Shown here: one piece after another, positions 46,506-57,295 of the stretch | Position numbering within the stretch: the first letter of the stretch is position 1 | Layout: the number at the start of each line of letters is the position of its first letter | DNA from: Lantana camara | Lineage: Eukaryota; Streptophyta; Magnoliopsida; Lamiales; Verbenaceae | NCBI GenBank assembly: GCA_037501455.1 | Contig: CM074862.1 | Coordinates: 54,157,501 to 54,221,500, forward strand | DNA: 64,000 bases | Direction: 5' to 3' | Translations under genes and position numbers: made by a program | The notes under the pieces: model-generated | Databases searched by the model: none | What the model was told of the DNA's origin: nothing | The model's input: the letters and a program-made list of their open reading frames with translations, nothing else

Positions 46506-49485
46506 AAGCAAGCGGTGACGGACGAACAACCTGGCCAGGCGGTACCTAAACAACTCGACTCAACGCGCCGTAAAGAAAGCAACAGACATGCGGAAGCGAG
46601 CATAAAGTTTTTTTTCAAATAAACATGTATCATGCCATCAGAATAATTCCGTTAATCACCATTTATCAGCATCAATCATGCATCACACAATTCAACGGGT
46701 TCAAGAGCATGCAACCTGTCCCGACAAGAAATAATATAAATACGGGTTCCACTTCCTAGGCACCTGTCCCGAAACAAAATCATAAATACGGGTTCAACTA
46801 CCTAAGCACCTATCCCGATAATTAACATATCCAAATATCATTGGATCATCACGATCCCAACCTGTACAATTTTCATGAACGGAACTCATACGAGAATGCA
46901 ACATTTCCCAACTTTATCATAATGCCCACCAAGGCTAACGAAAGCAATAAACCATAATAACATACATGGACATCAACTTAAAGTAAATGCAGACTCGACA
47001 CAACTTCTACGAGCCAAAATCAATGCAAAGGGGTTTTCAAAACAACGGATCACAAACTAGAAACATAACCGGCTCGGCGAGAATGAGCCCTCCAACCTTA
47101 CTTCCCAAACCAAAGAAATCAAACCAATCCATCCATCACGCCATTGATGTCGAGGGTGCGCACCCCCGATCATCCATAACATAGAGAATTCGGTCCATGA
47201 AACCTAGCTCTCTCCAAGAAGACTTCAACCCCGAAACCTCCTCGGAGTCTTAGTAATCTTATCCACAGTGGGAACTTTGGATAAGGACATCCGTCGGCCC
47301 TTGCCTTCCCGGAATATCACTCACCTCCATCCCCGAGCTCAAGTTCGATTTCCCCAAGCAAGCGTCCCTGCAAGGTACATCAATCTCCATACCACTTTCG
47401 TAGCATGGTCCAAAACATCTTGCCACATACGTACATATATATCCTTTTCAAAACCAAAACATTTCGGGTACCTATCCCGTATACCAGGATTCATACTATA
47501 GTTGCAAACCGTTTTCAATAAGCAACGATATAAGTATAATGAGCCAAGCTCCCAAAATCCGGCATACAATGCCTGTACATATAGTTTTCAAAATGGGAAT
47601 TTGAGAACCAAATCATGAAGGCTATACGGTATTGTCCACAGTTTGAAAACATTTTAAAAATATAACTCCTCACCTTTACCAAGAACCTCAAAGGTCGACC
47701 ACGAGCAACGGACTACTCGGTCGGAGACTCACCACCTAATAAGACAAACGTACTAACAAAGGTGAGACTCGACCCAAACCAAGTAAACGACGTACGGCTT
47801 AGGTAACAAGTCACTTATGAGAGTTATGAATGCTTATCGAGTCATATCATGCACTTAATGAAACGTGAGGATCAATCATGAGCATGTCTAGCATGTCAAG
47901 GTCACACATAGCGTAGGAAGTCATACAAGTTCAACTAAATGATAACTTAGGAACATGTAACAACTTAAACTTGATCAAGGCAATAAAATCATAACAAGTG
48001 ATATGCAAGAAGTTCCACCACATATAATACGGCCACAACTCATTAAAGGTATTATAGAAACAAGAAAAGGACATACAAGAGTCAAAACAAGCGAAACAAG
48101 TCAAGAAATCAAGGCTGGGGAAAATCCACCCCCATGGAATTTCCTTCACAAAAAATCCACCCTCGCGGATTGTCCAGAAGCTACTGCCTCAAATCCACCC
48201 CCATGGACTTTTACACAGCAAAAATCCACCCTAGTGGATTCTGCCCAGAACTTAAAAAAAACGTGACAGCCACTTCGAACTCGACGGGAATGAGTTATAA
48301 ACACCCCAAAACATGTAATTAAGATTCCAAAACCTCAACTAAGCATCATAAAACATTCATAAATCATATAAGAACATAATATAAGCATAAAATCCAAGAA
48401 TTAAATCATTTAAGCAAGAATTACATATATGCATAAAAGCTTCATAGTTCAAGCATGCTCTTCAATGGTAAATCTCTAATCCTAGCATGAATTCAACTAA
48501 AATTGATTCCAAACCTCATAAAAACTCAAGCATAATCATTCTACAACACCAATATTACAAGAAATCAAGTAAATCTTAGACATGCAAGAATTTCTCAAGA
48601 AAGCTTCAAAGGTCATCAATGGTGGATTCTTCAAACAAGCATGAAATCAAGAAATACTTACATCAAATTGTTCCTAACACCATAAGAATCATATTTCCAA
48701 CAAGAAATTCGAATTCAATCCAACATACGAGAACCCTAGTTCAAATTCAGGTCAAGAAGCTCAAGAACATAAAACCATGGAAGTAGCACATAAAGCTTAC
48801 CTTGAGAGCTGAAAATAGAAGAGAATAACTTGGTCTTGAGCCTCGAATTCCCAGCTTCAATCTCCACTCTTGCCTCTTGAAGATGCTTGGAGGTGTTCTT
48901 GGAGAAGATGAATAGGCTAGAGAGAGTTTGTGTTTAAATCTTTGTGAAATAACGTAAAATGGCTTGTGGGTGTTAAAATCTGATTTAGCGATTTGGGTCA
49001 GCTATTAGGTTCACGAACCGGGTCAATCAGAGCGGGTCATAAGTGAAATTGGGTCTCAAATTAGGCCAAATTCGGAATTGGGTCATAAGTCTTATAAAAA
49101 GGTTGACTTTTCATAAAATGGCCATAACTTCTTCGTCCGAACTCCAAATCGAGCGATTCAAAAACCCACGAATTCGTAATCAAATTATCTACTCAATTTT
49201 ATTAAGTTCTGTCCAGTTCCAGGCTTATAAAATAAATTTACCATTTAGTCCCTAAATTATACTTTAATGTCCAAATAAGCACATAGTTTCGATTAAACAC
49301 GAAGCATGCCATCGAAGCCAAATGAAAACAATATGAACACATAATTACCATATCAAATAGTCACATGACTCATCTAAAGTATATATTTCACATAAGTTCA
49401 AGCATAACGGTCAATTAAGGCATATTATTCACATAATTCATGCAAAGAAAAGTAAATCATTCACTCTCGTACCAAAGCATACCTT
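46506..49485 (-). repeat. Element D 5' LTR array, unit 1 remainder
   Basis: It continues the D LTR after F. Compared with unit 2 it lacks 168 bp at 47015 (unit 2 positions about 50039-50206), with CCAA at both edges; the missing part includes the putative second acceptor. It ends at a junction where the LTR's last ~33 bp and first ~40 bp are absent. Confidence 0.85.
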
Positions 49486-52400
49486 CTAAGGTTCTAGCTC
49501 GTATATGACACTGACATCCATATACGCTCTGTTCCCAAAGCAAGCGGTGACGGACAAACAACCTGGCTAGGGGGTACCTAAACAACTCGACTCAACCCGC
49601 CGTAAAGAAGCAACAGACATGCGGAAGCGAGCATAAATTTTTTCAACAAAGGAGTAGCATGCAATTGGAAACAATTCATTAACGTCAATTAACAAGATCA
49701 ATCACGCATCACACAATTCAACGGGTTCAAGAGCATGCAACCTGTCCCGACAAGGAATAATATAAACTCGGGTTCCACTCCCTAGGCACCTGTCCCGAAA
49801 AAAAATCATAAATACGGGTTCAACTACCTAAGCACCTGTCCCGACAGGATAATATATCCAAATATCATTGGATCATCACGATCCCAACCTGTACAATTTT
49901 CATAAACGGAATTAATACAAGAATGTAACATTTCTAACAATATCATAATGCCCACCAAGGCTAATGAAAGCATTAAACCATAACAACATACACAACACCA
50001 ACTTTAAGTAAATGCAGACTCGACACAACTTGTACGAGCCAAGACTCTACGACACACCGCTTAGCAAGACTCCTGAAGACCTGCAGACAATACAAAGGTT
50101 GAAGAGTCAGTTCAAAAGGAACCGGTGAGGATTTACTCTAAGGAATATAATAAAAAGGGGGTACAATGCATGAGATATTAAAGGTGTTTATGATCCGTTT
50201 AACTTTCCAAAATCAATGCAAAGGGGTTTTCAAAACAACAGATCACAAACTAGAAACATAACCGGCTCGGCGAGAATGAGCCCACCAATCTTACTTCCCA
50301 AACCAAAGAAATCAAACCAATCCATCCATCACGCCATTGATGTCGAGGGTACGCACCCCCCGATCATCCATAGCATAGAGAATTCGGCCCATGAAACCTA
50401 GCTCTCTCCAAGAAGACTTCAACCCCGAAACCTCCTCGGAGTCTTAGTAATCTTGTCCACATTGGGAACTTTGGATAAGGACATCCGTCGGCCCTTACCT
50501 TCCCGGAATATCACTCACCTCCAACCCTGAGCTCAAGTTCGATTTCCCCAAGCAAGCGTCCCTGCAAGGTACATCAATCTCCATACCACTTTCGTAGTAT
50601 GGTCCAAAACATCTCGCCACATACGTACATATATATCCTTTTCAAAACCAAAACATTTCGGGTACCTATCCCGTATACCAAGATTCATACTATAATTGCA
50701 AACCATTTTCAATAAGCAACGATATAAGTATAATGAGCCAAGCTCCCAAAATCCGGCATACTATGCCTATACATATAGTTTTCAGAACGGGAATTTGATA
50801 ACCAAATCATGAAGGCTATACGGTATTGTCCACAGTTTGAAAACATTTTAATAATATAACTCCTCACCTTTACCAAGAACCTCAAAGGTCGACCATGAGC
50901 AACGGACTACTCGGTCGGAGACTCACCACCTTATAAGACAAACGTACTAACAAAGGTGAGACTCGACCCAAACCAAGTAAACGACGTTCGGCTTAAGTAA
51001 CAAGTCACTTATAAGACTTATGAATGCTTATGGAGTCATATCATGCACTTAATGAAACGTGAGGATCAATCATGAGCATGTATAGCATGCCAAGGTCACA
51101 CATAGCGTAGGAAGTCATACAAGTTCAACTAAATGCATAACATAGCAAAATGTAACAACTTAAACTTGATCAAGGCAACAAAATCATAACAAGTGATATG
51201 CAAGAAGTTCCACCACATATAATACGGCCACAACTCATTAAAGGTATTATAGAAACAAGAAAAGGACATACAAGAGTCAAAACAAGCGAAACAAGTCAAG
51301 AAAACAAGGCTGGGGAAAATCTACCCCCATGGATTTTCCTTCACAAAAAATCCATCCTCGCGGATTGTCCAGAAGCTACTGCCTCAAATCCACCCCCATG
51401 GAATTTTACAAAGCAAAAATCCACCCTAGTGGATTCTGCCCAGAACTTAAAAAAACGTGACAGCCATTTTGAACTCGACGGGAATGAGTTCTAAACACCC
51501 AAAAACATGTAATTAAGATTCCAAAACCTCAATTAAGCATCATAAAACATTCATACATCATATAAGAACATAATATAAGCATAAAATCCAAGTATTAAAT
51601 CATTTAAGGAAGAATTACATATATGCATAAAAGCTTCATAGTTCAAGCATGCTCTTCAATGGTGAATCTCTAATCCTAGCATGAATTCAACTAAAATTGA
51701 TTCCAAACCTCATAAAAACTCAAGCATAATCATTCTACAACACCAAGATTGCAAGAAATCAAGTAAATCTTAGACATGCAGGAATTTCTCAAGAAAGCTT
51801 CAAAGGTCATCAATGGTGGATTCTTCAAACAAGCATGAAATCAAGAAATACTTACATCAAATTGTTCCTAACGCCATAAGTATCATATTTCCAACAAGAA
51901 ATTCGAATTCAATCCAATATACGAGAACCCTAGTTCAAATTCAAGTCAAGAAGCTCAAGAACATAAAACCATGGAAGTAGCACATAAAGCATACCTTGAG
52001 AGCTGAAAATAGAAGAGAATAACTTGGTCTTGAGTCTCGAATTCCCAGCTTCAATCTCCACTCTTGCCTCTTGAAGATGCTTGGAGGTGTTCTTGGAGAA
52101 GATGAATAGGCTAGAGAGAGTTTGTGTTTAAATCTTTGTGAAATAACGTAAAATGGCTTGTGGGTGTTAAAATCTGATTTAGGTATTTGGGTCAGCTATT
52201 AGGGTCATGAACCGGGTCAATCAGAGCGGGTCATAAGTGAAATTGGGTCTCAAATTAGGCCAAATTCGGAATTGGGTCATAAGTCTTATACAAAGGTTGA
52301 CTTTTCGTAAAATGGTCATAACTTCTTCGTCCGAACTCCAAATCGAGCGATTCAAAAACCCACGAACTCGTAATCAAATTATCTACTCAATTTTATTAAG

Positions 52401-52677
52401 TTCTGTCCAGTTCCAGGCTTAGAAAATAAATTTACCATTTAGTCCCTAAATTATACTTTAATGTCCAAATAAGCACATAGTTTCGATTAAACACGAAGCA
52501 TGCCATCGAAGCCAAATGAAAACAATATGAACACATAATTACCATATCAAATAGTCACATAACTCATCTAAAGTATATATTTCACATAAGTTCAAGCATA
52601 ACGTTTAATTAAGGCATATTATTCACATAATTCATGCAAAGAAAAGTAAATCGTTCACTCTCGTACCAAAGCATACT
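49486..52677 (-). repeat. Element D 5' LTR array, unit 2 (about 3193 bp)
   Basis: The only unit that is uninterrupted in the window. It keeps the first donor (51994), 62-nt exon (50929-50868), second donor (50867) and acceptor (50081), and the four inverted motifs (51318-51437). It joins unit 3 head to tail by the same junction as at 49485. Confidence 0.88.
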
Positions 52678-53048
52678 TCTAAGGTTCTAGCTCGTATATG
52701 AAACTGACATCCATATACGCGCCGTTCCCAAAGCATGCGGTGACGGACAAACAACCTGGCTAGGTGGTACCTAAACAACTCGACTCAATGCCCCGTAAAG
52801 AAGCAACAGACATGCGGAAGCGAGCATAAATTTTTTCAACAAACGTGTAGCATGCAATCGGAATCAATTCATTAACGTCAATTAACAAGATCAATCACGC
52901 ATCACACAGTTCAACGGGTTCAAGAGCATGCAACCTGTCCCGACAAAGAATAATAAAAATACGGGTTCCACTCCCTAGGCACCTGTCCCAAAACAAAATC
53001 GTAAATACGGGTTCAACTACCTAAGCACCTGTCCCGACAGGATAATAT
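52678..53048 (-). repeat. Element D 5' LTR array, unit 3 before the Copia insertion
   Basis: It starts AAGGTTCTAGCTCG as unit 2 does and is cut after AATAT by element G. The unit resumes at 63193. Confidence 0.88.
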
Positions 53049-54192
53049 TGTTAGGAATAGTGCCCTAAAAGCCGATTGTATATCCACTTTGGGCTTTTGC
53101 TTATTGTAATCACAGACAATCTTTGAATAAAATAACGAATGGAGGCAACACTTCTTTATATGCTCTTGTTTGGTATGCGTTTACTTTAGCTGTGCATGTA
53201 TGAGACCTCCCCTAATCCTGATGACTTTAGGACTCTACCATTTAGGTGAAATGGTTCATGAAACGAGCCCTATATCACATAAGTCATGATTAGTAAAATA
53301 CTCCAAGCCGATGAGTCCTACAGACAGTGGGAGTGTCAACCTGACTCCTCTAAGGCTTGCTTGTGGGATCACGCCCTTAAGAAAGACCACCTTGTTTCAT
53401 GGAGGTGCAAAGTGTATAGTTGATACGTGCGTGATACATGAGGGTGCTTACTTTAATAAGTAAGTTCACTGAGGTGCCCCGTGTGAGAACATTCATAAAT
53501 GGGAAAGGAAGTTTCTATTTCATGAAATGGAAACTTCCAGATTAGGAAATATCTCACGAGTCATTGATGTGATTAATTGATCCTTAGACTTGAGGTTCCT
53601 TGTCACTTTATGAGTTAACTCTGTAGTCTTAGGTATAAGCTTTAAAGGGTGTCGCCTTAGACAACTGATTCAAGGCTTATGCTGGGGCTGCACAAGTGAT
53701 TCGTGAAAGTGAATGAGAATCAAGAAAGGACCTACACTTGCATTTGCAAGGTGATCTCTTATTGTGTAAGTCATTCATATACCATATGGAGTCCTTGGCC
53801 AAGGCAGTAGATCAAGACATCAAGAAAAGGGTTTCTTGGATTGAGATCAAATGGATATGAAATGCACTTAACTTTAAGACCGGATTATTAGGGTTCTGAT
53901 TATTCCCTTACCCTAGATCTTGGTTAAGAGATAGTGAGTAGGAGGATTGCATCTCGCATGAATCAATAACTTAAAGGTTCTGTCGAATCCGAACATTCCA
54001 ATTCAGCTAGGGGTTAAACACCTGTTTCTAGACTATGGTCGTTTAATCTGTGGACTGATTAATTAATTAGTGAATTAATTAATTAGGGTCACTGCTAATT
54101 GAATTGAGAACCTAGAGGGTCACACACAACAACTTGGTTACACGAGTTGAGGCTTTAAAATGATTAAACGAGTTAATCGGGCCAAGAGGGTT

Positions 54193-54276
54193 CCACACGT
54201 GTGAAATCACACGTGTGGCTCACGTGAGTGACACGTGTCACACACGTGTCACTGTGACACGTGTCACACACGTCTG
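54193..54276. promoter_or_regulatory. Cluster of six CACGTG palindromes in LTR G
   Basis: Six CACGTG cores and one mutated core lie within ~80 bp, most within longer palindromes such as GTGACACGTGTCAC. CACGTG is the G-box/ABRE core bound by plant bZIP and bHLH factors. The cluster is ~340-430 bp upstream of the TATA box. The right LTR has five cores (62378-62451) and lacks one 12-bp repeat. Confidence 0.75.
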
Positions 54277-54620
54277 AATATATATATATTATATATATAT
54301 GTATTAAATAATTAAATGTGTTAATTATTTAATAGACTTTGGTTTAATTTTGAATTAAAAAGAAAGTCTTATTTTGGAGAAAATAATCTAGTTAATTAAT
54401 TACGAATTAATTAATTAGATAAAAATAAGTTATATATTTTATAGTAAATAAAGTATAAAATTATCCAAAAATAGTTTGGATATTTTTAGCTCTCTTAAAA
54501 GTTGACTTGAATTAGAATTCAAAGTCAAAGTTGGAAAATACTTGATGATCAAGTAATAGGAGAGAGAGGAACCAAATCCTTGTCCAACAAGAAATAGGTT
54601 CGGCCGTCCCTCTCCCTTTC

Positions 54621-54647
54621 CTATATATAGGGGAGCTCATGCTCCCC
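54621..54647 (+). promoter_or_regulatory. TATA box and hairpin, LTR G
   Basis: CTATATATAG is followed directly by GGGGAGC-TCAT-GCTCCCC, a perfect 7-bp inverted repeat near the expected start site. The right LTR has CTATTTATAG at 62797-62806 with the same inverted repeat. Confidence 0.7.
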
Positions 54648-55018
54648 TTTAGAGCGAATTGGCAATTCTTTTGGTTCATGTGTTGAACACCTTCCTTTCT
54701 CCAAGATCAAATAAACCCTAGGTTAAGCCTAAACACTAACTAGAGAACTAGCATCCTTACTAGTTAGATTGTGATCAAGTTGGTGGACTTTCTCTAGAGA
54801 CTTCAAGTTAGAAGTTTGAAGATTCGAGCTTTACCAAGGAGAGGGGATCAAGCCGCGAGAAGAGCGTTCTTGGGTGGCTTGAAACGCTTCAAGAAAGAAC
54901 AAAAGAAAAGTAAGTTTTCTGCCTCTACGAATTTGGTTACACGATTGCGAGTCCAAAGTCCTTTTGTTGGGAAATTTTTTTAAATTCCGCTGCTTTCTGA
55001 TTCGTGTTTTCCAACAAG

Positions 55019-55031
55019 TGGTATCAGAGCC
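55019..55031 (+). other. Primer-binding site, element G
   Basis: TGGTATCAGAGCC, two bases after the LTR end, complementary to initiator tRNA-Met. Confidence 0.95.
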
Positions 55032-55284
55032 ACCTCGTTAATCATGTTTCTGATTCATCTCCATTATTCTGAATTTGGTAGAAATTCTTAGGCTTAGATG
55101 AGAATTAAGTATTCTTGAGTTCTTTTACAAAGCCTGAAATATGAAAATGCAATTTTTCTTGAATTTCTGAAACTGTTTTCTTAAATTGTGTTTTCGGAAA
55201 CCTGTTTCGATAGAAATTAATTTAATTCGTGTTTTTGAATTTTGGATTGTTTTGGTTTTTGAACTAAAAATACGAAACACGAAA

Positions 55285-55620
55285 TCGCGTTACGAAAACG
55301 CGAGCCTGGACGTGCTAAGGCGTAGCATGCCAGGCCCGCGCGCCCGCCCTCCCAGCAGTCCCATAACCGTGCGGGACTGCCCGCCACTGCCATCCAGTGC
55401 CTAGGCGAGCCCGCCTGCACCTCCCGCAACCGCGCGGGAGCCTCCCGGCCGCGGCCGCCCGCCTCGCCCAGCTGATGCGCGCCATGCGCGCGTACGCTGG
55501 CAGCTTACGCTGCCGGCTGTGCGCAGCGCTGGCGCGCGCGTCCGAGCGCGCGATGCTGTGTGTCAACGGGCGTGGTCTCGGGCGGACGTGCAGTCCGTTC
55601 CGGGCACTTCGTTTCGCTAT
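55285..55620 (+). other. GC-rich structured block in Copia leader
   Basis: Very GC-rich sequence in an AT-rich leader. Perfect or nearly perfect stems occur at 55285-55303 (TCGCGTT/AACGCGA), 55304-55335 (GCCTGG/CCAGGC plus GCTA/TAGC), 55421-55440 (CTCCCGC/GCGGGAG), 55496-55517 (GCTGGCAGC/GCTGCCGGC) and about 55532-55552 (GCGCGC/GCGCGC). The ORFs across it show no known domain. Confidence 0.65.
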
Positions 55621-56767
55621 CTTGATTTTCGTGTTTAGTCCAATCCAATCCCGATTTAATTTTTCTGAAAATTTTATTTATTAAATTTGAATTATTTTTA
55701 AAATAATTGATTAAATTGAGATTTTAGAAATTTAAGCGATTTGAACTTTGGAAAAATTACAAATTTTATTTTCTGAAAATAATGAAAGAATAAAATTATT
55801 GATTTTGGAAATTAATTGGAATTTTATTGGCTTATTGTTTTTTCGGGTTTTATTGAAAAGGCTCTTGAACAAGAATTGCATCTAAGTCGTGTTTTAAGTC
55901 ATTAGGACTTGAAACGGGAATTTTAATTTATTGGCTAAATTTAAATTCTCGCAAAAGCATGTTAGGTGATCATGGGTTTAGATCTATGTATGGTTTTAAT
56001 TTATGCACATGGATGGTTTAAATTGGGGTTGGAGCCCTATAGTTGCGTTTTTCAATTGAGGTTGGAGCCTCACTTATGTGCGTACTGTTATGTGATTTAT
56101 TATGTGGCTTTGCATATTACTGTTTTTTAGGCCGGGGTATGCCCCGTGTAATTGTCTAAGGCCAATATGAAGATTGAGCCTTATTACTTTATGTCTTTTT
56201 CTTTTTATTGTAATTTGAGAGTAGGTATGGGTGGTGAGGTTTTATTTTCATTTTCGAGACAATGCACCCATGGAGTAAGATGGACCACATTCAAGTAACA
56301 AGGAGGCCATAAGTGAAGACCCCTCAAAATGTTAGGGAGGGGAATCTCAATTGTTAAATGTAATAGAGATAGGGCTCGTATTTTGTTACCGCTTTCCCTT
56401 ATGTGATTTGAACTGTTTATGTGGCATGTATGTTAGAACTTGTGATTGTGGAGTGGCTCCCACATATCACGCATAAGATAGGTAGAACCCATGATCATTA
56501 CATGTTAGTATCATGCTAGGACATGTTATCTGTTTATGTGCTTGTTTGAAATGCATTTAAGTGTACTTGCATTAATCAAGACTAATAAAATTGGATAACA
56601 TATATGTTGGTGAGGTCGAACCGGACAACTCTCCGGTTGATTCGAAAATTCCCATTAAATATTAAGCTAATTTCGAACAAATAGGTATTTAATTCGAGAT
56701 GCAAATTTTGAATTAAATTCCTAGCATTCCATCAATAGGTTTTAAGTTTAGTAAGTAAAGCTAGTTA

Positions 56768-57089
56768 ATGTCCGCGAGTCGTGGGATAGCTAGTGGAGCT
56801 TATTAGTTCTTAGTTACCTAATTGATCATTTTAAATGATCAATATTTCATGATCGATTTTAGCAAGGGCGATGTCCGCGAGTCGTGGGTCGTTCGAACTA
56901 GTTTTTGGTCATGATCTTATGATTGATGGGTCTAGCTTAACGCCTAAGTAAATATGGATGCCGCACGAGTCGTGGGTCCATATTGAAAGATAGGTGATGC
57001 AAAAACAATTACTAAGAGTTCTAAAGGTGTTAGAATTGGCAAGTTGTACCTACCTAGGGTTCTTGCTGAGAATGTCCGCGAGTCGTGGG
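56768..57089 (+). repeat. Four dispersed copies of TCCGCGAGTCGTGGG in Copia leader
   Basis: Copies start near 56768, 56871, 56957 (variant CCGCACGAGTCGTGGG) and 57072, 85-115 bp apart. The last is ~200 bp before the gag start. Confidence 0.85.
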
Positions 57090-57295
57090 TTCGAGGTAAA
57101 ATGCCTAGGATCTTAGTACCCACTGGGAAACGTGTTCCTCTTAGATCTTTGGGAATTATAGATCTTTGAAAAACAGTGGGAGCTACAATAGATTAAAGAC
57201 CTTATCTTTTGTATATCGTTATAATTCAGCATGCTCACTAGTTCTCTGTTTTACCATTTAGGTCGTAGATTCTGTGATTCTCTACATGTTTTGAA

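Larger units (their letters stand above)
53049..55016 (+). repeat. Element G 5' LTR
   Basis: It runs from TGTTAGGAATAG to TTTTCCAACA. It holds the CACGTG cluster (54193-54276), a TA-rich palindrome (about 54279-54302) and a TATA box (54621-54630). Confidence 0.96.
55032..57295 (+). other. Element G long leader
   Basis: 2.26 kb between PBS and gag start, with no protein domain. It contains the GC-rich hairpin block (55285-55620), then AT-rich sequence, then four copies of a motif at 56768-57089. Upstream ATGs are frequent, so ribosomes are unlikely to scan it unless it is spliced or entered internally. Confidence 0.75.

Noticed and set aside
55397..55684. 95-aa ORF in the GC-rich Copia leader
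   Set aside because: Arg/Ala-rich product typical of GC-rich non-coding DNA; lies between PBS and gag, no known domain.
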